A DNA stretch of 64,000 bases from Terrimesophilobacter sp964651535 (GTDB lineage Bacteria > Actinomycetota > Actinomycetes > Actinomycetales > Microbacteriaceae), in contig CAZYYE010000001.1 of the NCBI GenBank assembly GCA_964651535.1, positions 868,001 to 932,000 of the forward strand, written 5' to 3'. This document shows, in pieces, positions 28,961 through 37,776 of this stretch. Every line of letters starts with the position of its first letter. The first letter of the stretch is position 1. The notes under the pieces are model-generated. The model was not told where the DNA came from. It did no database searches and worked only from the letters and a program-made list of their open reading frames with translations. Position numbers and translations under genes: made by a program.

Positions 28961-29872
28961 TTACGGGATGAGCAGCACGACCTTGCCAAGGCCGTGACCG
29001 GTCTCGAGGTCTTCGAACGCGGCCACGACGTCGGCCAGGCGGTACGTGCTGCGGATGGGAAAGACAAGCTCGCCCGCGGCAGCCTGCCGCGCAAATCCGG
29101 CGAGCTCTTCCGAGGTCTTCTTGCCGCCGCCAACCCTGCTGAGCCCGAGGTTCTCCGCGGGGTCGTTGTCCGCGATCGTATTGATGCGCTCGGCAGGAAT
29201 ACCGAGTTCGAGTGCCGTGGTGATGGCTCTGCCGCCGACGTGGTCCAGAGCGGCGGTATAACCGGATGGCGCCGCGGCGCGCAGCCGCTCGAGCTCGCCC
29301 TCGCCATAGGCGACCGGGATGACGCCGAGTGACTTCAGAAACTCGTGGTTGGCTTCGCTTGCCGTCCCGACGACAGTGGCGCCGGCGGCCTTCGCGAACT
29401 GGACCGCTACGACACCCACGCCGCCAGCGGCGGCCGTGACGAGAACCGTGTCGCCAGGTCCCAGTTCGAGCGAATCCACGGCGCGCCTGGCGGTATTGGC
29501 GACGAGGCCGATTCCTCCCGCGACCGCCCAGTCGAGCTCCGCGGGCTTCGCCGCGACGCGGCCCTCGGGCACGACGACAAACTCCGCCTGCCCGCCGCGG
29601 CCGATCCAGCCGAGAACCTCATCGCCCACGGCCCATCCCTGGACCCCTGAGCCGATTTCATCGATCACGCCGGCGAACTCCGCGCCCTGGAGGGAGGGGA
29701 GCGTGTGAGTCGGAATGTATCCACCGCGGCGCACCTTGGAATCGAAGGGATTGAGCCCCGCCGCGCGAACAGCGACCCTCACTTCGCCTTCGCCCGCGTG
29801 CGGCTCGGGGACGTCAACGACCTCCAGCACCTCGGGGCCCCCGTACTCCGAATAGCTGACTGCCTTTGACAT
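28961..29872 (-). CDS. NADP-dependent quinone oxidoreductase/alcohol dehydrogenase-like protein
   Basis: This is a medium-chain reductase without the structural zinc cysteines, thus of the quinone oxidoreductase type. I chose the ATG at 29872 (MSKAVSYSEYGGPEVLEVVD), with AGGGAGA before it; the longer frame to 29932 would add an unconserved leader. The cofactor motif is AAAGGVGVVAVQFAKAAGAT. Length is 303 residues. It faces the aldo/keto reductase stop and diverges from the TetR gene, whose palindrome lies about 90 bp upstream of this start. Confidence 0.9.
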   Translation of the reverse strand: MSKAVSYSEYGGPEVLEVVDVPEPHAGEGEVRVAVRAAGLNPFDSKVRRGGYIPTHTLPSLQGAEFAGVIDEIGSGVQGWAVGDEVLGWIGRGGQAEFVVVPEGRVAAKPAELDWAVAGGIGLVANTARRAVDSLELGPGDTVLVTAAAGGVGVVAVQFAKAAGATVVGTASEANHEFLKSLGVIPVAYGEGELERLRAAAPSGYTAALDHVGGRAITTALELGIPAERINTIADNDPAENLGLSRVGGGKKTSEELAGFARQAAAGELVFPIRSTYRLADVVAAFEDLETGHGLGKVVLLIP

Positions 29873-29964
29873 GAAATCTCCCTGATAGTTTGCGGTTCCT
29901 CTCGATCCTACGGAAGCGGTGGGCACACGCAATTCGGCGAGAATTGCCGACGCCCGAATTTGCG

Positions 29965-29980
29965 GAGTGAGCGCTCACTC
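29965..29980 (+). promoter_or_regulatory. perfect 16-bp palindrome, probable TetR operator
   Basis: GAGTGAGCGCTCACTC is a perfect palindrome in the 124-bp gap between the quinone oxidoreductase-like gene (minus) and the TetR gene (plus). It lies between a TTTGCG (29959-29964) and a TACACT (29984-29989), possible -35 and -10 boxes for the TetR gene, so a bound repressor would block that promoter. From TACACT the transcript would begin at or next to the GTG start, giving a leaderless message. The site could also control the gene on the other side. Confidence 0.6.
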
Positions 29981-29996
29981 AGTTACACTTCCCGTT

Positions 29997-30623
29997 GTGC
30001 AATCCCGTCGCCAGGCGTCAGCGAGCAGCTCGCGCGCCCGCCCGCTGTCGGTGGATGAGAGGCGATCGGCGATCATCGACGCCGTCATGCCCTTGCTCGT
30101 GGAGTATGGGCGCGATCTGACGTCGAAGCAGATTGCCGAGGCCGCCGGTGTCGCGGAGGGGACGATCTTCCGGGCATTCGGAAACAAGGATTCGCTCATC
30201 GAGGCGGCCGTCGCCAAATTTCTCGACCCGGAATCGCTTCGGATCGGCCTCGAATCGATTTCCCCGGAGCTTCCCCTCGAAGACAAGGTGCTGCGCATCG
30301 TCGAACTCATGATGCAGCGGTTCAGCGAAGTGTTCCGGGTGATGGCGGCTGCCGGGGTCACCCACCCGCCCAAGCGGCACGAGCGCCGCCATGTATTCGC
30401 CGACATCATCGCCGAAGTTCTCGCTCCCCAGCTCGCCGAACTGAACTGGTCGCCGCATCGAACCGCGCACGTCATCCGGCTCGTGACGTTCTCGGCATCG
30501 CTCAAGGAGTTCAATGCCGGCATGGAGTTTGATTCCCACGAGCTCGCCGCGATCGTCCTCTACGGCATCGCAGGAAAGCCTCCCGCCTCCCAACCCGCCA
30601 CAACAGCAGAAAACCAGGATTGA
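29997..30623 (+). CDS. TetR-family transcriptional regulator
   Basis: This repressor-type protein has an N-terminal helix-turn-helix (IIDAVMPLLVEYGRDL, then SKQIAEAAGVAEGTIFRAFG, about residues 25-65) and an all-helical ligand domain. GTG 29997 gives 208 residues; a longer frame from 29919 would cross the palindrome and is unlikely. The stop overlaps or abuts the ABC exporter start, so it probably regulates that exporter, as drug-efflux TetR proteins do. The ligand is unknown. Confidence 0.9.
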   Translation: MQSRRQASASSSRARPLSVDERRSAIIDAVMPLLVEYGRDLTSKQIAEAAGVAEGTIFRAFGNKDSLIEAAVAKFLDPESLRIGLESISPELPLEDKVLRIVELMMQRFSEVFRVMAAAGVTHPPKRHERRHVFADIIAEVLAPQLAELNWSPHRTAHVIRLVTFSASLKEFNAGMEFDSHELAAIVLYGIAGKPPASQPATTAENQD

Positions 30624-30628
30624 ACAGC

Positions 30629-32362
30629 ATGCTCCTCACGATTCTCCGCACGTACCTCAAGCAGTACTGGCCCATGCTCGTGGCGGTGGGCGTCTTCCAG
30701 CTCGCCCAGTCGCTCGCCTCGCTGTATCTTCCGAGCCTGAACGCCGATATCGTCGACAACGGGATCGCCAAGGGAGACGTTCCGTACATCTTCGCCGTCG
30801 GTGCCGTGATGCTCGGCATCACGCTCCTGCAGATCGTGTGCGCGATCACGGCGGTGTACTTCGGCGCGAAGGTCGCCATGTCGCTCGGCCGCGACCTCCG
30901 GGGCGGAATCTTCGACACCGTGAGCACGTTCTCCGAGCGCGAAGTCGCGCAGTTCGGCGCGCCATCGCTCATCACGAGGACGACGAACGACGTGCAGCAG
31001 GTCCAGATGGTCACCCTCATGAGCCTCACGCTGTTCATCTCGGCTCCGATGCTCGCGATCGGCGGCGTGATCATGGCGCTGCAACAGGATGTCGGGCTGT
31101 CCTGGCTCATGGCCGTGAGCATTCCGGTTCTGCTGATTGCCGTCGGGCTCATCATGGCGCGGATGGTTCCCCTGTTCCGGCTCATGCAGAAACGCATCGA
31201 CAAGGTGAACCTCGTGCTGCGCGAACAGCTCACCGGGATCCGGGTCATCCGCGCGTTCGTGCGCGAAGGCCACGAGTCCGAGCGGTTCGCGACAGCGAAC
31301 ACCGAGCTCACCCAGACCGCAATCAGCGCTGGCCGCCTGTTCGCCCTCATGTTCCCCACCGTCATGCTCGTCATGAATGTGTCGACGGTCGCGGTCATTT
31401 GGTTCGGAGGGATCCGCGTGGGGGAAGGCGACATCCAGGTCGGAACCCTCATGGCATTCATGCAATACCTCATGCAGATCCTCATGGGCGTCATGATGGC
31501 GACGTTCATGGGCATTTTGGTGCCGCGCGCCGCGGTGAGCGCCGACCGGATCGGCGAAGTGCTCGACACAAAGACGTCGGTGACCTTGCCCGAGAACCCG
31601 GTCATGGAGGTGACCGAGGTGGGCACTGTCGAGTTCCTGGACGCCTCTTTCCAGTACCCGGGCGCCGAGGAGCCGGTGCTCAAGAACCTCACTTTCGCGG
31701 CTCGGCCGGGGAAAATGACGGCGATAATCGGCAGCACGGGCTCGGGCAAATCCACGCTCATCAACCTGCTCCCGCGACTGTTCGACGTGACGGGAGGTTC
31801 GGTCCTCGTCGACGGCGTCGACGTGCGCGACCTCGACCCCGACCTGCTGTGGAGCCTCATCGGCCTCGTGCCTCAGAAGCCTTACCTGTTTTCCGGGACG
31901 GTCGCCTCGAACCTGAGGTACGGCAAGCCGGATGCCACGGACGAAGAACTCTGGGATGCGCTCGAGATCGCGCAGGCGAAGGATTTCGTCGCCGAGATGG
32001 AGGACGGGCTGGATGGCCCGATCTCCCAGGGCGGGACGAACGTCTCCGGCGGGCAGCGCCAGCGGCTCGCGATCGCCCGCGCGCTCGTGAAGAAACCGGA
32101 GATCTACGTGTTCGATGACTCGTTCTCCGCGCTCGATACCGGCACCGATGCCCGATTGCGGCAGGCGCTCAGGAGAAAAGTGAGGGGAGCGACGATGATC
32201 GTCGTTGCCCAGCGCGTGTCGACGATCATCGACGCGGACCAGATCATCGTGCTCGAGAACGGCGAGATCGTCGGGATCGGCACGCACGATGAACTGAACG
32301 AGAACAACGAGACATACGCCGAGATCGTGTCGTCGCAACTCACGGCGGAGGAAGCAGTATGA
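30629..32362 (+). CDS. ABC exporter half-transporter 1 (membrane domain + ATPase)
   Basis: This is a type IV ABC exporter half of 577 residues with six membrane helices (residues about 15-310) and a C-terminal ATPase. I chose ATG 30629 (CCAGGA about 10 bases before); TTG 30620 is an alternative. Walker A is GSTGSGKST (Lys374), the signature is canonical NVSGGQRQ, but Walker B reads VFDDSFSALDT: the catalytic glutamate is replaced by Asp497. This is typical of the member of a heterodimer that carries the inactive ATP site. It overlaps the second half by 4 bp. Confidence 0.93.
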   Translation: MLLTILRTYLKQYWPMLVAVGVFQLAQSLASLYLPSLNADIVDNGIAKGDVPYIFAVGAVMLGITLLQIVCAITAVYFGAKVAMSLGRDLRGGIFDTVSTFSEREVAQFGAPSLITRTTNDVQQVQMVTLMSLTLFISAPMLAIGGVIMALQQDVGLSWLMAVSIPVLLIAVGLIMARMVPLFRLMQKRIDKVNLVLREQLTGIRVIRAFVREGHESERFATANTELTQTAISAGRLFALMFPTVMLVMNVSTVAVIWFGGIRVGEGDIQVGTLMAFMQYLMQILMGVMMATFMGILVPRAAVSADRIGEVLDTKTSVTLPENPVMEVTEVGTVEFLDASFQYPGAEEPVLKNLTFAARPGKMTAIIGSTGSGKSTLINLLPRLFDVTGGSVLVDGVDVRDLDPDLLWSLIGLVPQKPYLFSGTVASNLRYGKPDATDEELWDALEIAQAKDFVAEMEDGLDGPISQGGTNVSGGQRQRLAIARALVKKPEIYVFDDSFSALDTGTDARLRQALRRKVRGATMIVVAQRVSTIIDADQIIVLENGEIVGIGTHDELNENNETYAEIVSSQLTAEEAV

Positions 32363-34380
32363 GCGACCAGAAGGAATCCAGCACACCTGCCCGCCCGCCC
32401 ATGCGCAGGGGCCCGGGTGCGGGGGGACCGTTCGGCGGCGCCGGCATGCCCGCCGAAAAGTCCCTGAACTTCGGCCCGTCTGCCAAGCGCCTGATCGCAC
32501 GTCTGCGCCCCGAGTGGATGCGCGTCCTGTGGGTGCTCCTGCTCGCCGTGGCCAGCGTCGGAATGTCCGTCATCGGCCCCAAACTTCTCGGCAATGGCAC
32601 GACACTCATTTTCGAGGGCGCCATTTCGAAGTCGCTCCCGGTCGGAGTCACGAAAGAGCAGATCATCGATGGCTTGCGTGCCAGAGGGCAGGATGGCCAG
32701 GCCGATCTGCTGAGCGGAATGCACCTGACCCCGGGAGTCGGGATCGATTTCCACGCGCTGTCCATGATTCTCATGCTCGTGCTTTCGCTGTACATCCTCT
32801 CGAGCGTGTTCGGCTGGCTGCAGTCCTACGTCCTCAACGACGTCGTGCAGGCGACCGTGTACCGGATGCGCGAAGACGTCGAGAAGAAGATCAACCGGCT
32901 GCCCCTGAGCTACTTCGACAAGACGCCGCGCGGCGAACTGCTCAGCCGGGTCACGAACGACATCGACAACATTTCGCAGAGCCTGCAGCAGACGCTCAGC
33001 CAGATCGTCACGTCGCTGCTCATGGTGATCGGCGTGCTCACGATGATGCTCATCACGTCTCCGCTGCTCACCGTCATCGCGCTCGTGACGATTCCGCTGT
33101 CCATCATCATCACGATCGTGATCGCGAAGCGATCGCAGAAAATGTTCGTCGACCAGTGGAAGCACACGGGCGAATTGAACGCCCTCATCGAGGAGAACTT
33201 CACCGGGCACGCGCTCGTGAAGGTGTTCGGCCGCCAGAAGGAGGTCGCTGCGGTTTTCAGCGAGAAGAACGAGGAACTCTACAAGGCGAGCTTCGGGGCC
33301 CAGTTCGTCTCCGGCATCATCATGCCGTCCATGATGTTCGTCGGGAACCTCGTGTACGTCGCGATCGCCGTCGTCGGCGGGCTGCAGGTCGCGAGCGGCG
33401 CGATGCGCATCGGAGACATCCAGGCGTTCATCCAGTACTCGCGCCAGTTCACCCAGCCCGTGACGCAACTCGGCAGCATGGCGAACCTCCTGCAGTCCGG
33501 AGTCGCCTCGGCCGAGCGCGTGTTCGAACTTCTGGACGCCGAGGACCAGAGCGAGGATGTCTCTCCGGCTCAGTCGCCCAAGGTAGCAAGCGGCCGACTC
33601 GAGTTCGAGGACGTGTCGTTCCGCTACACCGAAGACACGCCGCTCATCGAGCACGTCAATCTCGTCGCCGAACCCGGCCACACGATCGCGATCGTCGGGC
33701 CGACGGGAGCGGGAAAGACGACGCTCGTGAACCTCATCATGCGCTTCTACGAGCTGAACTCCGGGCGCATCACGCTCGACGGCGTCGACATCGCCACGAT
33801 GACGCGGGACGATTTGCGCACGCGCGTGGGCATGGTGCTGCAGGACACCTGGCTGTTCGGCGGAACCATCCGGGAGAACATCGCCTACGGCAGGCCGGAG
33901 GCGACGGAAGAAGAGATCGTCGACGCGGCCACCGCCACGTACGTCGACCGCTTCGTGAAGACGCTCCCGGACGGCTACGACACCGTGCTCGACGACGAGG
34001 CCTCCAACGTGAGCGCGGGGGAGAAGCAGCTCCTGACGATCGCCAGGGCATTCCTGGCGCGCCCGAGCGTGCTCATCCTGGACGAGGCGACGAGCTCGGT
34101 CGACACGCGCACCGAAGTGCTCGTGCAGCACGCCATGGCGGCGTTGCGCAGCGACCGCACGAGCTTCGTGATCGCTCACAGGCTCTCCACGATCCGCGAC
34201 GCCGACCTCATCCTCGTGATGGAGAGCGGCCAGATCGTCGAGCAGGGCACCCATGCCGAGCTGCTTGACGCGGATGGCGCGTACGCGCGGCTCTACGACG
34301 CGCAGTTCGCAGGGCCGGTCCTTTCGGAGGAGGACCTCGTCGCAGGCCCCGCAACGGGCAGCATCCCGCTGGGCGACTAA
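32359..34380 (+). CDS. ABC exporter half-transporter 2 (membrane domain + ATPase)
   Basis: This is the partner half, 673 residues, with a Pro/Gly-rich cytoplasmic N-terminus of about 50 residues (PMRRGPGAGGPFGGAG), six membrane helices and an ATPase. Walker A is GPTGAGKTT (Lys453) and Walker B LILDEATSSVD has the catalytic Glu576, but the signature is altered to NVSAGEKQ (residues 550-557). Between helices 1 and 2 there is an unusually long loop (about residues 75-125) including GVTKEQIIDGLRARGQDGQ. Together with half 1 it should form a multidrug or lipid exporter under TetR control. Confidence 0.93.
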   Translation: MSDQKESSTPARPPMRRGPGAGGPFGGAGMPAEKSLNFGPSAKRLIARLRPEWMRVLWVLLLAVASVGMSVIGPKLLGNGTTLIFEGAISKSLPVGVTKEQIIDGLRARGQDGQADLLSGMHLTPGVGIDFHALSMILMLVLSLYILSSVFGWLQSYVLNDVVQATVYRMREDVEKKINRLPLSYFDKTPRGELLSRVTNDIDNISQSLQQTLSQIVTSLLMVIGVLTMMLITSPLLTVIALVTIPLSIIITIVIAKRSQKMFVDQWKHTGELNALIEENFTGHALVKVFGRQKEVAAVFSEKNEELYKASFGAQFVSGIIMPSMMFVGNLVYVAIAVVGGLQVASGAMRIGDIQAFIQYSRQFTQPVTQLGSMANLLQSGVASAERVFELLDAEDQSEDVSPAQSPKVASGRLEFEDVSFRYTEDTPLIEHVNLVAEPGHTIAIVGPTGAGKTTLVNLIMRFYELNSGRITLDGVDIATMTRDDLRTRVGMVLQDTWLFGGTIRENIAYGRPEATEEEIVDAATATYVDRFVKTLPDGYDTVLDDEASNVSAGEKQLLTIARAFLARPSVLILDEATSSVDTRTEVLVQHAMAALRSDRTSFVIAHRLSTIRDADLILVMESGQIVEQGTHAELLDADGAYARLYDAQFAGPVLSEEDLVAGPATGSIPLGD

Positions 34381-35744
34381 CCGCCGACGAGTGGTGCCAT
34401 GATTTTCGCGGCGAGCGAAGGGCGCTTCGTCACGCGCTCCTCGAAGTCTGCGATGTCCATGGCGGCCAGACCGAGGTTGGCGCCGATGAAGCGCAACGGT
34501 TCGCGTTCCCACAACCGCGAGCGGTGGTTCACCCACGGCAACTCCGCGAGTTCGGAGTCGACGCCGCCGATCAGATCGGCGATCGTGCGGCCCGCGAGGT
34601 TCGTCGTGCTGAGGCCATCGCCGACGTAACCCCCTGCCCACACGACGTTGGTCGCCGCATCGAAATCCACGGCCGCGTGCCAATCGCGGGGAACGCCGAT
34701 CGGGCCGCCCCAGCGGTGCGTGATGGCCGCGTTCGCGACCTGGGGGAACAAGTCGACGAGGGCGCGGCGGAGATGCTCGAACACGCGCGGAGCGCGGTCG
34801 TAGCCTGGCCGAATGGCGCTGCCCCAGTGGTATCTGGCGCCCCGCCCGCCGAACGCGAAGCGGTTGTCGGCCGTGCGCTGTCCGTAAATGAGCAGGTGCC
34901 GGAAGTCGCTGAAAGTCTGCCCATGCTCGATGCCGATCTCGTCCCACACGGACTCGGCGAGCGGCTCGGTCGCGATCATGAGAGAGTACAGCGGCATGAC
35001 CCGACGATGGGTTTGCGCGAACGAGGCGCCGAACCCTTCTGCCGCGACGACGATCGAGCCCGTCGTGACCACTCCGCGGGACGTCGTGACCCTGTGCGGC
35101 ACCCACGAGAGCACTTCCGTGCGCTCGGCGATAGTCGCGCCCATGTTCTCGACCACGCGGGCCAGACCGCGGACGAGCTTGCCCGGGTGGAGCCTGGCGC
35201 ACGCCGGGTCCAGGAGTGACGCGAGAGTGCCGACCGGATACGTGCGCTCGCCGAGCTGTCGCAACTGGTCAACCCCGTAGTGCCGCGCCTCGGCGATATC
35301 CTCGCGCGCGCGTGCGAGCTGCGGTTTCGAGCGGGCGAACAGAAGCGTGCCGCCGCGCACAAAGTCGCAGTCGATGCCTTCCGCCGAGGCGGCGCGGCCG
35401 ACCTCGGATACCGTGTCGATCATGGCGCGGCGCATCGCGAGCGCGGCATCCAGCCCGTGGCGGCGCTCGAGCGCGGCAGTCGACGACGGGAACAGCGCTG
35501 AGCACCAACCGCCGTTGCGGCCGGACGCCCCGAATCCCGCGATCTCCTTCTCGAGAAGGATCACGCGCAATTCGGGGTTCCGTGTGAGCAGGTAGTACGC
35601 GCTCCACAAGCCCGTCAACCCGGCTCCGACGATCGCGACGTCCGCGGTGCAGTCTCCCTCGAGCGCAGGGCGCGGCACGAGGTCATCTGCCCCCGACTCG
35701 ATGAGGGAGTCGAACCAGAAGCTCAGGTCCCGGTACGCCGACAC
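34377..35744 (-). CDS. FAD-dependent amine oxidoreductase (DAO family, PuuB-like)
   Basis: This is a 455-residue flavoprotein. I chose GTG 35744 (VSAYRDLSFWFDSL), 7 bp after the aminotransferase stop; the longer frame adds an Arg/Ser-rich, shadow-like leader. ADVAIVGAGLTGLWSAYYL is the FAD-binding Rossmann motif and FGASGRNGGWCS the second conserved region. The C-terminal WAGGYVGDGLSTTNLAGRTI closes the FAD site. Relatives oxidise gamma-glutamylputrescine or other amines; the aminotransferase and Lrp partners support amine catabolism. Its stop codon overlaps that of the ABC exporter on the plus strand. Confidence 0.87.
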   Translation of the reverse strand: MSAYRDLSFWFDSLIESGADDLVPRPALEGDCTADVAIVGAGLTGLWSAYYLLTRNPELRVILLEKEIAGFGASGRNGGWCSALFPSSTAALERRHGLDAALAMRRAMIDTVSEVGRAASAEGIDCDFVRGGTLLFARSKPQLARAREDIAEARHYGVDQLRQLGERTYPVGTLASLLDPACARLHPGKLVRGLARVVENMGATIAERTEVLSWVPHRVTTSRGVVTTGSIVVAAEGFGASFAQTHRRVMPLYSLMIATEPLAESVWDEIGIEHGQTFSDFRHLLIYGQRTADNRFAFGGRGARYHWGSAIRPGYDRAPRVFEHLRRALVDLFPQVANAAITHRWGGPIGVPRDWHAAVDFDAATNVVWAGGYVGDGLSTTNLAGRTIADLIGGVDSELAELPWVNHRSRLWEREPLRFIGANLGLAAMDIADFEERVTKRPSLAAKIMAPLVGG

Positions 35745-35751
35745 GGTGTGC

Positions 35752-37176
35752 CTAGAGCCGCGTCCACGCCTCGGTGAGCACGCTGCGCAGGATGCCCTCG
35801 ATCTCGTCGAACTCCTTCGGTCCGATCGTGAGCGGTGGCGCGAGCTGCACGACGGGGTCTCCCCGGTCATCCGCACGGCAGTACAGGCCGGCGTCGAAGA
35901 GAGCCTTGGAAAGGAATCCGCGAAGCAATCGCTCCGACTCGTCGTCGTCGAACGTCTCCTTCGTCGCCTTGTCCTTGACGAGTTCGATTCCGAAGAAGTA
36001 GCCGTCACCGCGCACGTCGCCGACGATCGGCAGATCCATGAGCTTCTCGAGCGTCGCGCGGAAGATCGGCGAGTTCTCCCGAACGCGTTCGTTGAGCTTC
36101 TCCTCCGCCATGATGTCGAGGTTCGCGAGCGCGACTGCAGAGGACACCGGGTGCCCGCCCCACGTGTACCCGTGGTAAAACGTCGTGTCGCCGTGCTTGA
36201 ACGGCTCGTAGATCCGCTCGTTCACGATCGTGGCACCGGCGGGAGCGTAACCGCTCGTAATGCCCTTGGCGCACGTGATCATGTCGGGAACGAAGTCGTA
36301 CGTCGTCGACGCGAACGTGTTTCCGATGCGGCCGAAGCCCGTGATGACTTCGTCGGCGATCAGGAGCACGTCGTGCTTGTCGCAGATCTCCCGCACGCGC
36401 TGGAAGTAGCCGGGAGGCGGCGGGAAGCATCCGCCGGAGTTCTGGACGGGCTCCAGGAACACCGCGGCGACGGTCTCGGGGCCCTCGAACTCGATCATCT
36501 CTTCGATGCGGTTCGCCGCCCACTGGCCGAACTGAATTTCCGTGGAAAGACTCGAGCTTGCCGAAGGGACGAAGCCGGCCTCGTCGGCGCGGTAGAAGTT
36601 CGTGTTCGGCACGCGGAATCCGCCCGGAGTGACCGGCTCGAACATTTCCTTCATGCCCGGGATGCCCGTGATCGCGAGCGCGCCCTGGGGTGTTCCGTGG
36701 TACGCGATGTAGCGGGAGATGACCTTGTGCTTCGTACCGCGACCCTGCAGCTTCCAGAAGTACTTGGCGAGCTTGAACGCGGTCTCGTTCGCTTCGCCCC
36801 CGCCGGAGGAGAAGAACACGCGGTTCAGGTCGCCTGGCGCCTCCGCCGCGAGGCGGTCGGCGAGTTCAATCGCGGTGGGGTGGGCGTAGGACCAGGTGGG
36901 GAAAAACGCGAGCTCCTCCGCTTGCTTTGCGGCAGCCTCGGCGAGCCGGCGTCGCCCGTGGCCGACGTTCACGACGAACAGTCCGCTGAGCCCGTCGAAG
37001 TACTTCTTGCCCTTGCTGTCCCAAATGTGGTGGCCTTCGCCGCGCACGATGATGGGCACTCCCGCGCCGCTCTCCATGACGGACTGCCTGGCCATCGCCA
37101 TCCAGAGGTGGTCCTTGGCTTTCTGCTGCAACTCGGCCTCGTTGTAGGCTGTCGCGGTCGTATCGAGCATTGTCAT
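35752..37176 (-). CDS. class III aminotransferase (putrescine/omega-amino type)
   Basis: This PLP enzyme of 474 residues moves an amino group from a diamine or omega-amino acid to a keto acid. The PLP lysine is Lys304 in DMITCAKGITSGYAPAG; VLLIADEVITGFGR holds the Asp that contacts the cofactor ring and SSGGGEANETAFKLA the phosphate site. It is encoded between an Lrp-type regulator (6-bp gap) and a PuuB-like oxidoreductase, which together suggest putrescine or GABA breakdown. Exact substrate is not determinable; putrescine-pyruvate transaminase (SpuC-like) is the best guess. Confidence 0.9.
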   Translation of the reverse strand: MTMLDTTATAYNEAELQQKAKDHLWMAMARQSVMESGAGVPIIVRGEGHHIWDSKGKKYFDGLSGLFVVNVGHGRRRLAEAAAKQAEELAFFPTWSYAHPTAIELADRLAAEAPGDLNRVFFSSGGGEANETAFKLAKYFWKLQGRGTKHKVISRYIAYHGTPQGALAITGIPGMKEMFEPVTPGGFRVPNTNFYRADEAGFVPSASSSLSTEIQFGQWAANRIEEMIEFEGPETVAAVFLEPVQNSGGCFPPPPGYFQRVREICDKHDVLLIADEVITGFGRIGNTFASTTYDFVPDMITCAKGITSGYAPAGATIVNERIYEPFKHGDTTFYHGYTWGGHPVSSAVALANLDIMAEEKLNERVRENSPIFRATLEKLMDLPIVGDVRGDGYFFGIELVKDKATKETFDDDESERLLRGFLSKALFDAGLYCRADDRGDPVVQLAPPLTIGPKEFDEIEGILRSVLTEAWTRL

Positions 37177-37182
37177 TTCTTC

Positions 37183-37650
37183 TTACCTTGTTCCCCAGTT
37201 ATAGAACTGCTTTTGTAGTTTGAGATAGACGAAAGTCTCGGTGGAATGCACCCCCGGGATGCTTCTGATCTCCTTGTTGAGCACGTCGATGAGGTCCTCG
37301 TCGTTTTCGCACACGATTTCCGCGAGCAAATCAAAACTGCCCGCGGTGAGCACGAGATAATCGACAGCGTCGATGCGTCCCACTCGGTCCGCGACGCTCG
37401 TCGTGTCGCCCGTCACCCTGATGCCGATCATGGCCTGACGGAAAAAACCCAATTGCATCGGATCCGTGACGGCGACGACCTGCATGACGCCCGAGTCGGT
37501 GAGTTTCTGCACGCGTTGTCGCACTGCGGCTTCGCTCAAGCCGACGGCTTTCCCGATCTCCGCGTAAGATCGCCGGCCATCCGATTGGAGCTGCTCGATG
37601 ATCGCCTTGGAGACGGTATCGAGCTGGATCGGCTTGCCTGCGGCAGTCAT
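37183..37650 (-). CDS. Lrp/AsnC-family transcriptional regulator
   Basis: This is a 155-residue feast/famine regulator: helix-turn-helix at about residues 10-55 (RRSYAEIGKAVGLSEAAVRQR) and a C-terminal RAM ligand domain (DYLVLTAGSFDLLAEIVCEN). It is the first gene of a minus-strand operon with the aminotransferase and the FAD oxidoreductase and probably controls them in response to an amine or amino acid. A promoter with a 17-bp spacer ends six bases before the ATG, implying a leaderless message. Confidence 0.93.
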   Translation of the reverse strand: MTAAGKPIQLDTVSKAIIEQLQSDGRRSYAEIGKAVGLSEAAVRQRVQKLTDSGVMQVVAVTDPMQLGFFRQAMIGIRVTGDTTSVADRVGRIDAVDYLVLTAGSFDLLAEIVCENDEDLIDVLNKEIRSIPGVHSTETFVYLKLQKQFYNWGTR

Positions 37651-37656
37651 GTATCG

Positions 37657-37685
37657 ATTCTGTCAGTGAAACTGCTTTGTCACAA
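37657..37685 (-). promoter_or_regulatory. sigma-70-like promoter of the Lrp operon, probably leaderless
   Basis: On the minus strand, TTGTGA (37680-37685) and CAGAAT (37657-37662) are separated by exactly 17 bp. Each matches four of six consensus positions. The ATG of the regulator begins six bases after the -10 box, about where transcription should start, so the message would have almost no leader. The role is predicted from sequence only. Confidence 0.5.
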
Positions 37686-37776
37686 GCGATTCCGTACAGT
37701 TTGTGGTCTCGGACAACGAATTCGGTAGTTGCCGCGGGTTGAGATTGCGTGCGGTCCATTGTGCGAACATTGACGA

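Noticed and set aside
32104..35202. 1032-residue open frame on the minus strand opposite the second ABC exporter half
   Set aside because: It lies antisense to intact Walker A, signature and Walker B motifs of a real gene and has low-complexity Arg/His/Asp content; a shadow frame.
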